DNA from: Glaciecola sp028401415
GTDB lineage: Bacteria > Pseudomonadota > Gammaproteobacteria > Enterobacterales > Alteromonadaceae
Length of the DNA stretch: 64,000 nucleotides
Assembly (NCBI RefSeq): GCF_028401415.2
Contig: NZ_CP171821.2
Location: 3,348,001 to 3,412,000, forward strand
Direction of reading: 5' to 3'
Shown piece by piece: positions 24,725 to 33,914 of the stretch (its first letter is position 1; every line of letters starts with the position of its first letter). The translations under genes and the position numbers were made by a program. The notes below the pieces were generated by a model that saw only the letters and a program-made list of their open reading frames with translations, had not been told where the DNA came from and searched no databases.

Positions 24725-26050
24725 ATGAAATCTTTCAAAATCACCACTCTTTTGTGCCTGTTTACAAGCTTCACACAAGTCCATGCCTCAGAATGGGACA
24801 TAATCCATGCGGGTACTCTCCTCGCCCTGCCGGGTGAGGCTGTGACTGCGCAACAAAGCGTCATTTTAAAAGACGGCAAAGTCTATGGTATTGAAAGTGG
24901 CTACATCGATGCAGAAGACTTAACACTGGACACTGGCGATTCCCTTGAAATTCACAACTTAAAAAATCACTTTGTGATGCCAGGCTTTATTGATGGGCAT
25001 GTGCATTTAACCTTAGCGCTTTCGCCCAGTGCTATGCTGAGCTGGGTACAAATGTCGGATGCAGATACCGCCATGCTTGGCGCAAAACATGCCCGCGATA
25101 CCCTTATGGCCGGTTTTACCAGCGTTAGAGATATGGGCGCCTTCACCGATGATGCGGTCTTTGCTGTAAGAGACGGGATTAACGCAGGGTATATTGTTGG
25201 CCCAAGAACCTTTGTAGCTGGCAACCCCATTGCTATTAATGGCGGTCACGGAGACTTTACCCATAGCTTTAAAGAGCCGGTTGCAGAGGTATTGCGCACG
25301 TCGGGCGTGTGTGATGGTGTGGCAGAGTGTCGCAAAGCGGTAAGAGACCAGATAAGACGCAAAGCTGATCATATCAAGTTGACTGCCACAGCAGGTGTGA
25401 TGTCTGACAGCAATGCAGGTTTGGAACAGCAATTTTTTGAAGATGAACTAAGTGCCATTATGGACACCGCAAAACTGATGGGGCGCAAAATAGCAGCCCA
25501 TGCCCACGGTGCAGAAGGTATAAATGCGGCGCTAAAGGCTGGCGCAAACACCATTGAACACGGTACATTCTTAGATGACGAAAGCATTCGTTTGTTTATT
25601 GAAAACAATGCCTATTTGTCGCCCACACTTTCCGCCTTTTCATCCATGGAACCTGCACTTAACGATCCCAATAGTTTTTTAACCGACAACCAACGTGAAA
25701 AAGCCCAGCAAGCCATGACCGTAGTCAAAACCTATGTTGAAAGAGCCCATAAAGCCGGCGTTAATATTGCGCTCTCTACCGATGCAGGCGTGGGTCCTCA
25801 CGGTGATAATGCTAAGGAATTTAATTTACTGGTTAAGTACGGTGGTATGAGCCCTATGGAGGCGATTGTTGCCGGAACGCTTAGCGGTGCCGACAATATT
25901 GGCAAACTCGATGAATTAGGCAGCCTAGAAGCCGGTAAATGGGGAGACATTGTTGCAGTAAAGGGTAATCCACTTGACGACATCACCATTTTGCAAAACG
26001 TCAGCTTTGTGATGAAGGAAGGGGTGGTATACAAGCATATAGCAGACTGA
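24725..26050 (+). CDS. Amidohydrolase of the imidazolonepropionase/Xaa-Pro dipeptidase-like group, exported
   Basis: A 441-residue metal-dependent hydrolase. The start at 24725 opens a signal peptide (MKSFKITTLLCLFTSFTQVHA). Metal motifs: GFIDGHVHL (H92, H94), a Lys in DHIKLTATAG, AAHAHG, IEHGTF and a final Asp in LSTDAGVGPHG. This set is the subtype with prolidase-like activity on Xaa-Pro dipeptides. It is divergent from the M20 gene, with a dispersed repeat in the shared upstream region, and is followed 60 bp on by the DUF418 gene. A more distant relative lies at 50419. Confidence 0.87.
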   Translation: MKSFKITTLLCLFTSFTQVHASEWDIIHAGTLLALPGEAVTAQQSVILKDGKVYGIESGYIDAEDLTLDTGDSLEIHNLKNHFVMPGFIDGHVHLTLALSPSAMLSWVQMSDADTAMLGAKHARDTLMAGFTSVRDMGAFTDDAVFAVRDGINAGYIVGPRTFVAGNPIAINGGHGDFTHSFKEPVAEVLRTSGVCDGVAECRKAVRDQIRRKADHIKLTATAGVMSDSNAGLEQQFFEDELSAIMDTAKLMGRKIAAHAHGAEGINAALKAGANTIEHGTFLDDESIRLFIENNAYLSPTLSAFSSMEPALNDPNSFLTDNQREKAQQAMTVVKTYVERAHKAGVNIALSTDAGVGPHGDNAKEFNLLVKYGGMSPMEAIVAGTLSGADNIGKLDELGSLEAGKWGDIVAVKGNPLDDITILQNVSFVMKEGVVYKHIAD

Positions 26051-26109
26051 GTTTCTAAATTGTCGCTAATGAAAGTGGCTATAAAAATAAAAATAGGGAA
26101 CGCGAAACG

Positions 26110-27363
26110 ATGAATCAACCCAGCCTTGCTGCTGATACTGATGCCGCACCAATATCCACTAGCACACGCTATGATATTTTAGATGCCTTACGCGGATTTG
26201 CCTTATTCGGTATTTTCTTTGCCAATGTCCAGTTTTTTGCAGGCTGGTTGTTTTTAGATGCTAATGCAAAAGACTCCATCGAAGGCGCAGTTATTTATGA
26301 TGCCTTTATGCTGATGGTGATTGATGGGCGGTTTTATACTATCTTCTCTTTTCTTTTTGGGCTTGGGTTTGCACTACAGTTATCTCGTTTACAAAACAAG
26401 GTAGCCGCCAAAGCTAATTTACTTTATCTGCGTCGACTCAGTATATTATTGCTTATCAGCTTGATACACCTGTGTGTGTTTTGGATTGGCGATATTCTCT
26501 TACTTTATGCCGTGCTAGGCTTTGTCTTATTCTTTATGCGCAACTGCACCGACCGCAGTTTATTGGTCACTGCCGCACTATTGTTTTTGCTGCCCATCCC
26601 CGGCTATTACTTATTTTGGAAGCTTGGTATCGACCCATCCCTTGGTTTATATCAAGTAGTAAGTAATTGGGTGGATGGCAGCAATGATATAAGTGGCTTT
26701 TTTGCGGGTTTTTACGAAACAGTCCATACCACAAGTATTATTCGTTATTTTGAATTAAACATGGAAATTGCCATTGGCAGACTCGGATACTATTTTGATA
26801 CTTGGCGTATTCCAAAGGTATTGGGCATTATGCTGATTGGTATGTGGGCTGGACGCCAATTGATAGCAGGTAAGCTCCTAGAAAACGCCGCTTTATTAAA
26901 GAAGGCCATTTTATTTGGCCTATTGGTGGGCTTACCCTCAACTGTTATATACGCCAAACTATCAGGGCTAAACTCATTTCAAGCACACTCGGCAGAGGGT
27001 TTTTTATCGGTAATTGCGTATATGCTTGCCGTCTTTCCACTTGCCTTTGCATATATCGCATTATTTACTTTATTGTGGCGTAAGCATAAGTCGCTGTTGA
27101 GTGTATTTGCCGCGCCAGGCCGCATGGCCCTCTCTAATTACCTATTACAGACTTTCTTTGGCATTGGTATTTTTTACGGTGTTGGCTTTGGCTTGCACTT
27201 ACAAGGCGCCCCGTGGAGTTTAGTCGCCATTGCCATTCTGATTTTTATATTACAAGTTGTGATTTCTCATCTGTGGTTGAAAGGATTCATGTATGGTCCT
27301 GCCGAATGGATATGGCGCATGTTAACCTATGGCAAGCTTTTACCGATTAAAAGATTGAGGTGA
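26110..27363 (+). CDS. DUF418 (YeiB-like) integral membrane protein
   Basis: A 417-residue protein with about ten membrane spans. The family signature starts near residue 18: RYDILDALRGFALFGIFFAN, then the FYTIFSFLFGLGFALQ segment and the C-terminal APGRMALSNYLLQT. DUF418 proteins (E. coli YeiB group) resemble acyltransferase-3 membrane enzymes, but their role is unproven. The gene probably shares a transcript with the amidohydrolase 60 bp upstream. Confidence 0.88.
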   Translation: MNQPSLAADTDAAPISTSTRYDILDALRGFALFGIFFANVQFFAGWLFLDANAKDSIEGAVIYDAFMLMVIDGRFYTIFSFLFGLGFALQLSRLQNKVAAKANLLYLRRLSILLLISLIHLCVFWIGDILLLYAVLGFVLFFMRNCTDRSLLVTAALLFLLPIPGYYLFWKLGIDPSLGLYQVVSNWVDGSNDISGFFAGFYETVHTTSIIRYFELNMEIAIGRLGYYFDTWRIPKVLGIMLIGMWAGRQLIAGKLLENAALLKKAILFGLLVGLPSTVIYAKLSGLNSFQAHSAEGFLSVIAYMLAVFPLAFAYIALFTLLWRKHKSLLSVFAAPGRMALSNYLLQTFFGIGIFYGVGFGLHLQGAPWSLVAIAILIFILQVVISHLWLKGFMYGPAEWIWRMLTYGKLLPIKRLR

Positions 27364-27417
27364 ACAAGTAGAGCATAAAGTGAGCTAACACGATGTGCTA
27401 TTCGGCGTTATTGCCAA

Positions 27418-29778
27418 CTAAAAATCTCTATTGCTCCAAGCGCCGTCCCAATCAGAAAGATCTATTGGCAAATGGGTATTAATTCTAGGGCTTACTGCCA
27501 CGCGTACGCCATCTAAATAAAGGGGTGAAGGGTCTGACTCTGAGTACCATAATTCCTGTTCCAGGATATGTATACGTCCGTTTGCTTCGGTAGCGATAAT
27601 TTCCCACGTGCGCACTTTATCGCTTCTTGTGTCCGAGAGGTTTTCCAAGTCAATAACATTAGAAGCAACTACATTTCGCCATGTCCAGTTACCTTCAGCA
27701 TAAAAGCCGCTTCCATCAAAGCTGTTTTCATCCGCAACACCACTTCTAATCGCAAACAAAGCAGTTGTATCAGGTAATAAAGTATAGGCTCGGATGGAAT
27801 TTGCAGGCAACATCCCGCCTTTCCATAGTGACGCACTGGAACGTCCAAGTAAAGCGGCGTATGCAGTGGGCAAATCACGCGAAGCGTTTTGGGCGAAGTC
27901 CACACCAGAGCTATCAAACTTGATCATCTTTGACACGTAGTGGCGAATCAGTTGATCGTTCTCGTACACGCTAAAATGGCCAATAAGTTCTTTTCCATTT
28001 CGCTCAAAAGGAATAATCTCAAATCGAAACGTTACATTGTTTAAGGTAAGAACGCCTTGATTAAGAGACCACTCGTAGATATCGTCGGCAGTATCTAAAA
28101 ATGCCGACTGACCGTTTTCGGAGAAGTTGATTTTCTCGGAATAGATTTTGTTTTCGGCATGTCCAGCTTCGCTCAGATTAGGGGTGATTCCTACTAACAA
28201 TGGCATAGCCCAATTTCCCTCAAAATCGGCCATGTCTATGGATGTAAAAACAGAGTTTTGGTTATACAACCAAGTTTCGCTCACAAAATTCCGCTGACTC
28301 GCGGAAATATCAGCTAATTCTGGGTGCAAACGAGTAAAGGACTCAGAAAACCGCAGTCGGTAGGTGCTGCCTACCAACTTAACGACATGAGCAGCAGAAT
28401 CGCTAATCTCATATATTTGAATGTCTTCGTTCAACTGTTCTTCGATAATTTCGAAAGAAGTAAAAGCGGAGGTTTGTCGATTAATGTCAAATAGAAGCAT
28501 TGCTACGTCATTACCAAAATACCGAAAAACGTCGTCAAAAATAACGTCAGGGTTCAGGAACTCAAAGCTCGTTTTGACCTCATTTTTTAGGATTGCTAAC
28601 TGGCCGCTCTCCACGGACCATTGTGCGCTAGTCGCACCTGTAGTGTCATCATCAATCCGCAGGTTACCGTCATTTGTGAAGTGATAAACTCGCGTATTAT
28701 CTGCAGACATGCCAACTTGCGTCGGGGGAATAGCCGCAATCCAAGCAGTATTTAACGCACTGGGATTAAATTCGCTAAATCCAGCTTGTTGCTCGAATGC
28801 GGTCAGTTGGGCAGCTTCAATTGCCTGTTCAAGCGTGAGTAAGTCAATTCCTAAGTCAATCGCTTGTTGCGATATAAGCGCGTCTATGCTTGTTTCGGCT
28901 TGAGTTGTGAAGAACTCAAAAGGCTCGACATCAATAAAACCTTCAAACTCATTGAATTCCGACAAAAGCTTATAAATGCCGAGTAAATGAAAGACAGATT
29001 TTGGATTTGCAGCCTGCAGTGCTTGTTCATGAGAGAGGTCATTCTGATCTTCAAGATTTGACTTTAACCTGAACATCTCGACAGCTGACGAAGTAGAAAG
29101 AAAGCTAATGTTCAGATTGCTTAATTCGTCAGAAGTAATTTGACGTTCAGCATTCATCATCGCCAAAAGTGTTTCTAATTTCAGTAGCCCGCTATAAAGG
29201 GTAAAAGTACGCTCGTTTACGGTGGTTTCACTTTTTACAAAGACCTCAGAGCCTTTCGTGATAGTTAACTTCGCAGAAAAATTGCGCTGTTCAAATGATG
29301 CTTCTGTAACAACTGCATTATCCATAGCTGAGGAGAGAGACGATAAAGAGGCTGAGTCCTCTAATAAGCTGCCGGTAATCATAAAAGTTTGACTGACAGC
29401 AACTTCAACGTTTGCAGATGCGTTGCTTGTTCCGTCACTTATTTGATAGGAAAATGTATCGGGCCCTGCATAACCTGCATTGGGCGTGTATTGAATTTTT
29501 CCATCGATTAGCTCAGCTTGACCATTTTTGGGTTCGGTAGTGATCGCACTGATACTTAAAGCATCGTTGTCTGCATCACTATCGTTGGCCAGCACATCAA
29601 TTGTGACTGCTTGGTCATTTTCGCTGGATACACTGTCATTATTCGCTATTGGGAGGCTGTTTGCTGGCGGGCTTGGGATTGGATCGCTCGAACTCGAGTC
29701 AGATCCGCCGGAACAGGCCATTAACAAGGTTATAAAACACAATAATACTGAGGGTTGTAAGTACTTAAGAGAGGGCAT
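27418..29778 (-). CDS. Large surface lipoprotein with a cadherin/VCBS-like domain
   Basis: A 786-residue protein from ATG 29778 (AAGGATG about 9 bases upstream); a further in-frame Met lies 63 bases earlier but has no ribosome site. The signal ends LLMACSGGS, so the protein is a lipoprotein. A Ser/Pro-rich linker follows, then one tandem-95/cadherin-like module (IANNDSVSSENDQAVTIDVL, PNAGYAGPDTFSYQISDG) to about residue 130. The remaining 650 residues are a mixed, Phe/Trp-rich region of unknown fold with repeated WSLNQGVL / WSVESGQL-like blocks. It is probably a cell-surface or adhesive protein. Convergent with the DUF418 gene. Confidence 0.72.
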   Translation of the reverse strand: MPSLKYLQPSVLLCFITLLMACSGGSDSSSSDPIPSPPANSLPIANNDSVSSENDQAVTIDVLANDSDADNDALSISAITTEPKNGQAELIDGKIQYTPNAGYAGPDTFSYQISDGTSNASANVEVAVSQTFMITGSLLEDSASLSSLSSAMDNAVVTEASFEQRNFSAKLTITKGSEVFVKSETTVNERTFTLYSGLLKLETLLAMMNAERQITSDELSNLNISFLSTSSAVEMFRLKSNLEDQNDLSHEQALQAANPKSVFHLLGIYKLLSEFNEFEGFIDVEPFEFFTTQAETSIDALISQQAIDLGIDLLTLEQAIEAAQLTAFEQQAGFSEFNPSALNTAWIAAIPPTQVGMSADNTRVYHFTNDGNLRIDDDTTGATSAQWSVESGQLAILKNEVKTSFEFLNPDVIFDDVFRYFGNDVAMLLFDINRQTSAFTSFEIIEEQLNEDIQIYEISDSAAHVVKLVGSTYRLRFSESFTRLHPELADISASQRNFVSETWLYNQNSVFTSIDMADFEGNWAMPLLVGITPNLSEAGHAENKIYSEKINFSENGQSAFLDTADDIYEWSLNQGVLTLNNVTFRFEIIPFERNGKELIGHFSVYENDQLIRHYVSKMIKFDSSGVDFAQNASRDLPTAYAALLGRSSASLWKGGMLPANSIRAYTLLPDTTALFAIRSGVADENSFDGSGFYAEGNWTWRNVVASNVIDLENLSDTRSDKVRTWEIIATEANGRIHILEQELWYSESDPSPLYLDGVRVAVSPRINTHLPIDLSDWDGAWSNRDF

Positions 29779-29974
29779 GTTGATAACATCCTTTGTTTTT
29801 ACTTCTTGCTTCCTCAATAAATAGTACACAAGTATTAACAAAAAAGAAGTGGGATTTTCACAACTAAAAAATACAGATACATAAACTATTGAAACTGCTC
29901 AAGATGATACATTCCGAAGGCTCTTGCGTATGGTTACCAAAGTATAAAACTTAACCAAATTCAGGAGTAGTGAT

Positions 29975-30811
29975 ATGCCAGAAGGCCCTGAGATACGCCT
30001 TGCTGCCGACAAAATCGCAAAAGTAATCGAAGGTAAAGAGATTAAGGCCATTGAGGTGGGCATGCCGCATCTTGAGGCGCCTTCTAAAGATCTAGTGGGT
30101 AAACGTGTTGTTAGCGTAGAAACGCGTGGCAAAGCCATGTTGATTCACTTTGAGAATGACAAAAGCGTGTATTCGCACAATCAGCTGTATGGCGTTTGGA
30201 AAACGGCAAAGCGTGGGCAGTTGCCAAACACAAAACGGTCATTACGTTTAGCCCTGCATACGCAAGAAAAGAGCGCTATTTTGTATAGTGCCTCTGACAT
30301 AGCCGTTTATGATACGCCGCGTTTGATAGAACACCCGTTTTTACAAAAAATTGGGCCGGATATTCTCGACCCCAAACTCACTTGGCAAGACGTACGGTCG
30401 CGATTGTTATCAAAGCGTTTCTGCAAAAGAGGCTTGAGTGCTTTGTACCTAGACCAACATTTTATTGCAGGCATTGGCAATTATCTGCGGACTGAAATGC
30501 TCTTTGCCGCAGGCGTGCACCCTGATTTAAAACCTTATCAACTGAGCAAAGCTCAAGTGCGAAAGCTTGCCCAACAAACCCTTGTCATCGGCAAGCGCGC
30601 ATACGATACCCGAGGCCATACGGTGCCCAACAAACTGGCATTAAAGCTGGCTAAAACAAAGGGCGCTTACGAAAGCGTGCGATTTATGGCCTTTAATAGA
30701 GAGGGACAAAGCTGCAGAGAGTGCGTCACGCCCATCATCAAAGCCCAGCGCAATGGCAGGCGCATTTATTGGTGTGAACGCTGCCAAAGCAATACGCCAA
30801 CAAATGAATAA
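29975..30811 (+). CDS. nei: Endonuclease VIII (formamidopyrimidine-DNA glycosylase family)
   Basis: A 278-residue DNA glycosylase/AP lyase for oxidised pyrimidines. The catalytic N-terminus PEGPEIR is intact, followed by ETRGKAM (the catalytic Lys loop), YSHNQLYGVW and LYSASDIAVYD, all strongly like E. coli Nei. The helix-two-turn-helix and the C-terminal zinc finger C-x2-C-x16-C-x2-C (CRECVT to YWCERC) are complete. Stand-alone gene with a good ribosome site (CAGGAG). Its stop directly abuts that of the convergent deacylase-like gene. Confidence 0.92.
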   Translation: MPEGPEIRLAADKIAKVIEGKEIKAIEVGMPHLEAPSKDLVGKRVVSVETRGKAMLIHFENDKSVYSHNQLYGVWKTAKRGQLPNTKRSLRLALHTQEKSAILYSASDIAVYDTPRLIEHPFLQKIGPDILDPKLTWQDVRSRLLSKRFCKRGLSALYLDQHFIAGIGNYLRTEMLFAAGVHPDLKPYQLSKAQVRKLAQQTLVIGKRAYDTRGHTVPNKLALKLAKTKGAYESVRFMAFNREGQSCRECVTPIIKAQRNGRRIYWCERCQSNTPTNE

Positions 30812-31942
30812 CTAGCTAATCTCAAAATACTGCGTAAAACACTTATACAGCTGCGTACCACTGAGTACCGACGCTGACGGGAAGTGCAGTATGGGGATGA
30901 GGTCGCAAGGCGCTTTAATTTCATCAATGGCGCGTTCGTTTTCTAGCTCATCAATATTCAGTACTTTGGCTAGAATCTCTCCTTTTGAAATATGTTCGCC
31001 AGGTTGAGCGCAATATTCAACCATGCCGCCAAAGTCGGTAAACAGCGTTTTATAGTCTTTGAGCATTACGCCGAAGCGCTGCATGCTTTGCGGTTGATGC
31101 TGCTTATCATCTAGCATGCCTTTGCAGGCCAAGTAAGCCAGAATGCTCTGCGCATCTTTTTTCCCTTCATCAAACTCAATGACTTCTTGGCTACCCATTT
31201 CAACAGTAAAAGCCTCTACGCCAAAGTCGAAGGCGCGTCCAAAGCGTTTTTCAAGTTCAATTTGCAGTGTCCACCACGGGCAAAAGCAAGCTTCGTCTAA
31301 TGCGCCAGCAAATACCTTGGGAATAAAGATGCAGTGAGGAATTGAAAATTGTTTGGCGGCGTGTTTTGCATATTCAGGAATGTAAATATGGCGGGTGGAC
31401 ACCGGGCCATTGTGCAAATCTAAAACAATATCAGCGTCAAAGGCCAATTGCTGCAAAGTCAAATTAAGCCCTTGCGCCAATCCTAAGCCCCACGATTGTT
31501 CGAGCTTTTTAGTGATGGCTTCTTTACACACTTGCCGAAAACGCGACTTAATATCAGAAACATCTTCACGCTCTTCTACTGTTTGCGCAAAGGAAACCAC
31601 CGCCTGTTCATCGTAATGGTAACCGCGATTCCAATTCGTGCCGTTTACCGGGTCAAAGCGCCCAAGCGTATATTCGCCTGCTTTTATATTGGTACCCACC
31701 GGATTGCAGTTGGGCACTAAAATCACCTCTCCTTTCAAGGGCTGTTGCTTTAGTGCTTGCAATAGATGGTAAATCACCACGTTACCTTGTACTTCAGCGC
31801 CGTGAATTGAGCTTTGTATGTATACCTTGGGGCCGGAAGTATTGCTCGTTAAATGGTATACAGGCACGTTTAAGTTGCGCCCGGACGCGTTTTGGGCAAC
31901 CGCAATATGGTATTTATTGATAGAAAGGCTTGAAGACGGCAT
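30812..31942 (-). CDS. Succinylglutamate desuccinylase/aspartoacylase-family M14-like deacylase
   Basis: A 376-residue zinc hydrolase. The ligands are visible as SSIHGAEVQG (H47, E50) and LDLHNG (H177), with a catalytic Glu in FTVEMGSQEV. The C-terminal 90 residues form the barrel-like domain (EYCAQPGEHISKGEILAKV) typical of the larger AstE/AspA-like bacterial proteins. Members remove acyl groups from amino acids or related amides; AstE itself lies in arginine operons, absent here, so the substrate is open. It runs convergent to nei. Confidence 0.83.
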   Translation of the reverse strand: MPSSSLSINKYHIAVAQNASGRNLNVPVYHLTSNTSGPKVYIQSSIHGAEVQGNVVIYHLLQALKQQPLKGEVILVPNCNPVGTNIKAGEYTLGRFDPVNGTNWNRGYHYDEQAVVSFAQTVEEREDVSDIKSRFRQVCKEAITKKLEQSWGLGLAQGLNLTLQQLAFDADIVLDLHNGPVSTRHIYIPEYAKHAAKQFSIPHCIFIPKVFAGALDEACFCPWWTLQIELEKRFGRAFDFGVEAFTVEMGSQEVIEFDEGKKDAQSILAYLACKGMLDDKQHQPQSMQRFGVMLKDYKTLFTDFGGMVEYCAQPGEHISKGEILAKVLNIDELENERAIDEIKAPCDLIPILHFPSASVLSGTQLYKCFTQYFEIS

Positions 31943-32137
31943 GGCACATCTTTACTAGTTGAGTGTGTATGCAGATTAATGTCATCGCTCAGCGCTTGCA
32001 ACTATTGCGTGATCTCGCTATTTATTCAAAGCTTGTTGTTGTGCTAAATAGCTGACTCTGTTTAAGTTTGTGTTGGTATCGTGCATACTTTGAGCATTGT
32101 ATTAAATCCGCTATTAAGCATAAGGGTAGCAAGCTAC

Positions 32138-33847
32138 ATGACATCTGCATTGCCATTAAATGTTGGCATTACCGGACATCGCGATATTCCCGTGGATGAT
32201 AAGGCCAAGTTGGAAGCTGCCATTATCAACGAGCTTAAGTCAATGCGGGCGCGCTATCCAAATACCACCATCAACATATTATGCGGCCTGGCAGAGGGTG
32301 CAGATCAAATGGTAGCGAGCATTGCGCTCGTCAATAACTTTAGCGTGATTGCGGTATTACCCTTTGAGCAAAGCGAGTATGAAAAAGACTTTGAGACGCC
32401 GCAAGCGATTAGGGAGTTTCGTGGCTTATTGAGCCAATGCAGTGATGTAAAGATATGCCAAACCGAAGAAGGTGCACACAGAAACGAAGGTTACATTGAA
32501 CTTGGCCGAACGCTTGTGCGATGCTGCGATATCGTGTTCGCACTGTGGGACGGAGAAACCGAAACCTGCTCAGAAACTGGCGAAAATTCACCCTTACCCG
32601 GCGGCACTGCTGATGTGGTATACATGTGCGTAGACGGCATTATGGACGATAATAGTCTGCTGTTTTCCAAACCTAATCAAACTCATTGCAAATGGTTGGT
32701 AGCAAGCCAAAGCAAACATGATTCATTGCCAAGCAACATTTGCTCGCCTGATGAAATTGGCACTTGGAAACCTTTGCCCATTGAAGGCAATCAAGATGAG
32801 CGCATTTTAAAAGACATTTTGTGTAAAATTGAGCGCTTTAATCTCGATGCCAACAGTATCTCTCAAGACGATAAAGATAGCAGCGTGGCCTATTTGCTTG
32901 GCTCTACTGAGGCCAAAGCGCAATACGCGCCCATAAGCAAACTCATCGACGTATATAGCTTGGCCGATTGTTTAGCCCAAGCCCGACAAAAGCAGCGCAT
33001 GCTGTCTTTAAAATTTATCACTCTGCTTTCGTTTTTCGCCATTGCTGCTCAGCAAGTGTACGCAGGGCTTTCAGCTACCTTTGGTTGGTTTGTGGCGCAT
33101 ATGGCTTTGGTGCTTGTGGTGGTGTGCATTTATCGCATATTTTTTGCGGGCACAGACTCAAAAGAAGTGCAGTTTGTGGAGTGGCGAGTGTTTGCTGAAA
33201 ACCTGCGAGTACAAATATTTTGGTATATTGCGGGTTTGCCGGATCACTGCGCAAACAATTTTCGCACCACTAAGCTCAACGAAATGGACTGGATAGTCGA
33301 CAATTTGAATAAGCTGACCTTCACTATTCCCCCTCCGCCAAAAGCTGATATTGCATTCGTTAAACATCATTGGGTCGCCGATCAGCGTGATTACTTCAAC
33401 GGACAAGAAGGCAAAATAGGTCGGGCTGCTGACCTGATGACCAAATCGAAAAAATATAAAATTTGCTCATGGCTGTTTTTCATTCTCGGACTGGTGGCCA
33501 TGGTGGTCAGCGCCATTAAGCTCGAAACGCAAATTTTGCCAATGCTGTCAGACGACGCTGGCTTTTTTATTATTGCGCTGCTGTTTATCAGCTCTGCCTT
33601 ACTGAAAACCTATTCTGAGCAAATGGGCTTTGAGGAGCTGAGCCATCGCTACACGCGAACAGGATACTTTTTTCAGCAAGCGCTTAAACGTATGGAGTCT
33701 TTAGACAAGCATATGGAATTTGGAGAGTTTGAACATACCAAGCGTTGTCAAAGCGTGATCAAAACCATTGGCGTGGAAGCACTGAGTGAAAATGCCGCAT
33801 GGCTACAGCTTTATAAAATGAACGCCTATCAAGTACAAATTAACTAG
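32138..33847 (+). CDS. SLOG-domain protein with C-terminal membrane (SLATT-like) domain
   Basis: A 569-residue protein read from ATG 32138 (AAGGGTAG ahead); a GTG at 32081 is an alternative. The N-terminus has a Rossmann-type nucleotide-binding domain: VGITGHRDIP (9-18), ILCGLAEGADQMVA and the CDIVFALWDGE strand, as in SLOG (DprA/LOG-like) proteins. Membrane spans lie at about 288-335 (two) and 441-495 (two), separated by a cytoplasmic stretch with a helical linker. The SLOG-plus-membrane combination is described for nucleotide-sensing conflict systems. No effector partner gene is adjacent, so the role is inferred at domain level only. Confidence 0.65.
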   Translation: MTSALPLNVGITGHRDIPVDDKAKLEAAIINELKSMRARYPNTTINILCGLAEGADQMVASIALVNNFSVIAVLPFEQSEYEKDFETPQAIREFRGLLSQCSDVKICQTEEGAHRNEGYIELGRTLVRCCDIVFALWDGETETCSETGENSPLPGGTADVVYMCVDGIMDDNSLLFSKPNQTHCKWLVASQSKHDSLPSNICSPDEIGTWKPLPIEGNQDERILKDILCKIERFNLDANSISQDDKDSSVAYLLGSTEAKAQYAPISKLIDVYSLADCLAQARQKQRMLSLKFITLLSFFAIAAQQVYAGLSATFGWFVAHMALVLVVVCIYRIFFAGTDSKEVQFVEWRVFAENLRVQIFWYIAGLPDHCANNFRTTKLNEMDWIVDNLNKLTFTIPPPPKADIAFVKHHWVADQRDYFNGQEGKIGRAADLMTKSKKYKICSWLFFILGLVAMVVSAIKLETQILPMLSDDAGFFIIALLFISSALLKTYSEQMGFEELSHRYTRTGYFFQQALKRMESLDKHMEFGEFEHTKRCQSVIKTIGVEALSENAAWLQLYKMNAYQVQIN

Positions 33848-33914
33848 CGGAATATCACCCACATAGTAGATACTATGAAGCAGAGGGACAACATGCGCAT
33901 AAAGGACAATTAGC

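Noticed and set aside
25013..25432. Long antisense ORF in the amidohydrolase gene
   Set aside because: A shadow of a well-supported coding frame; no independent signals.
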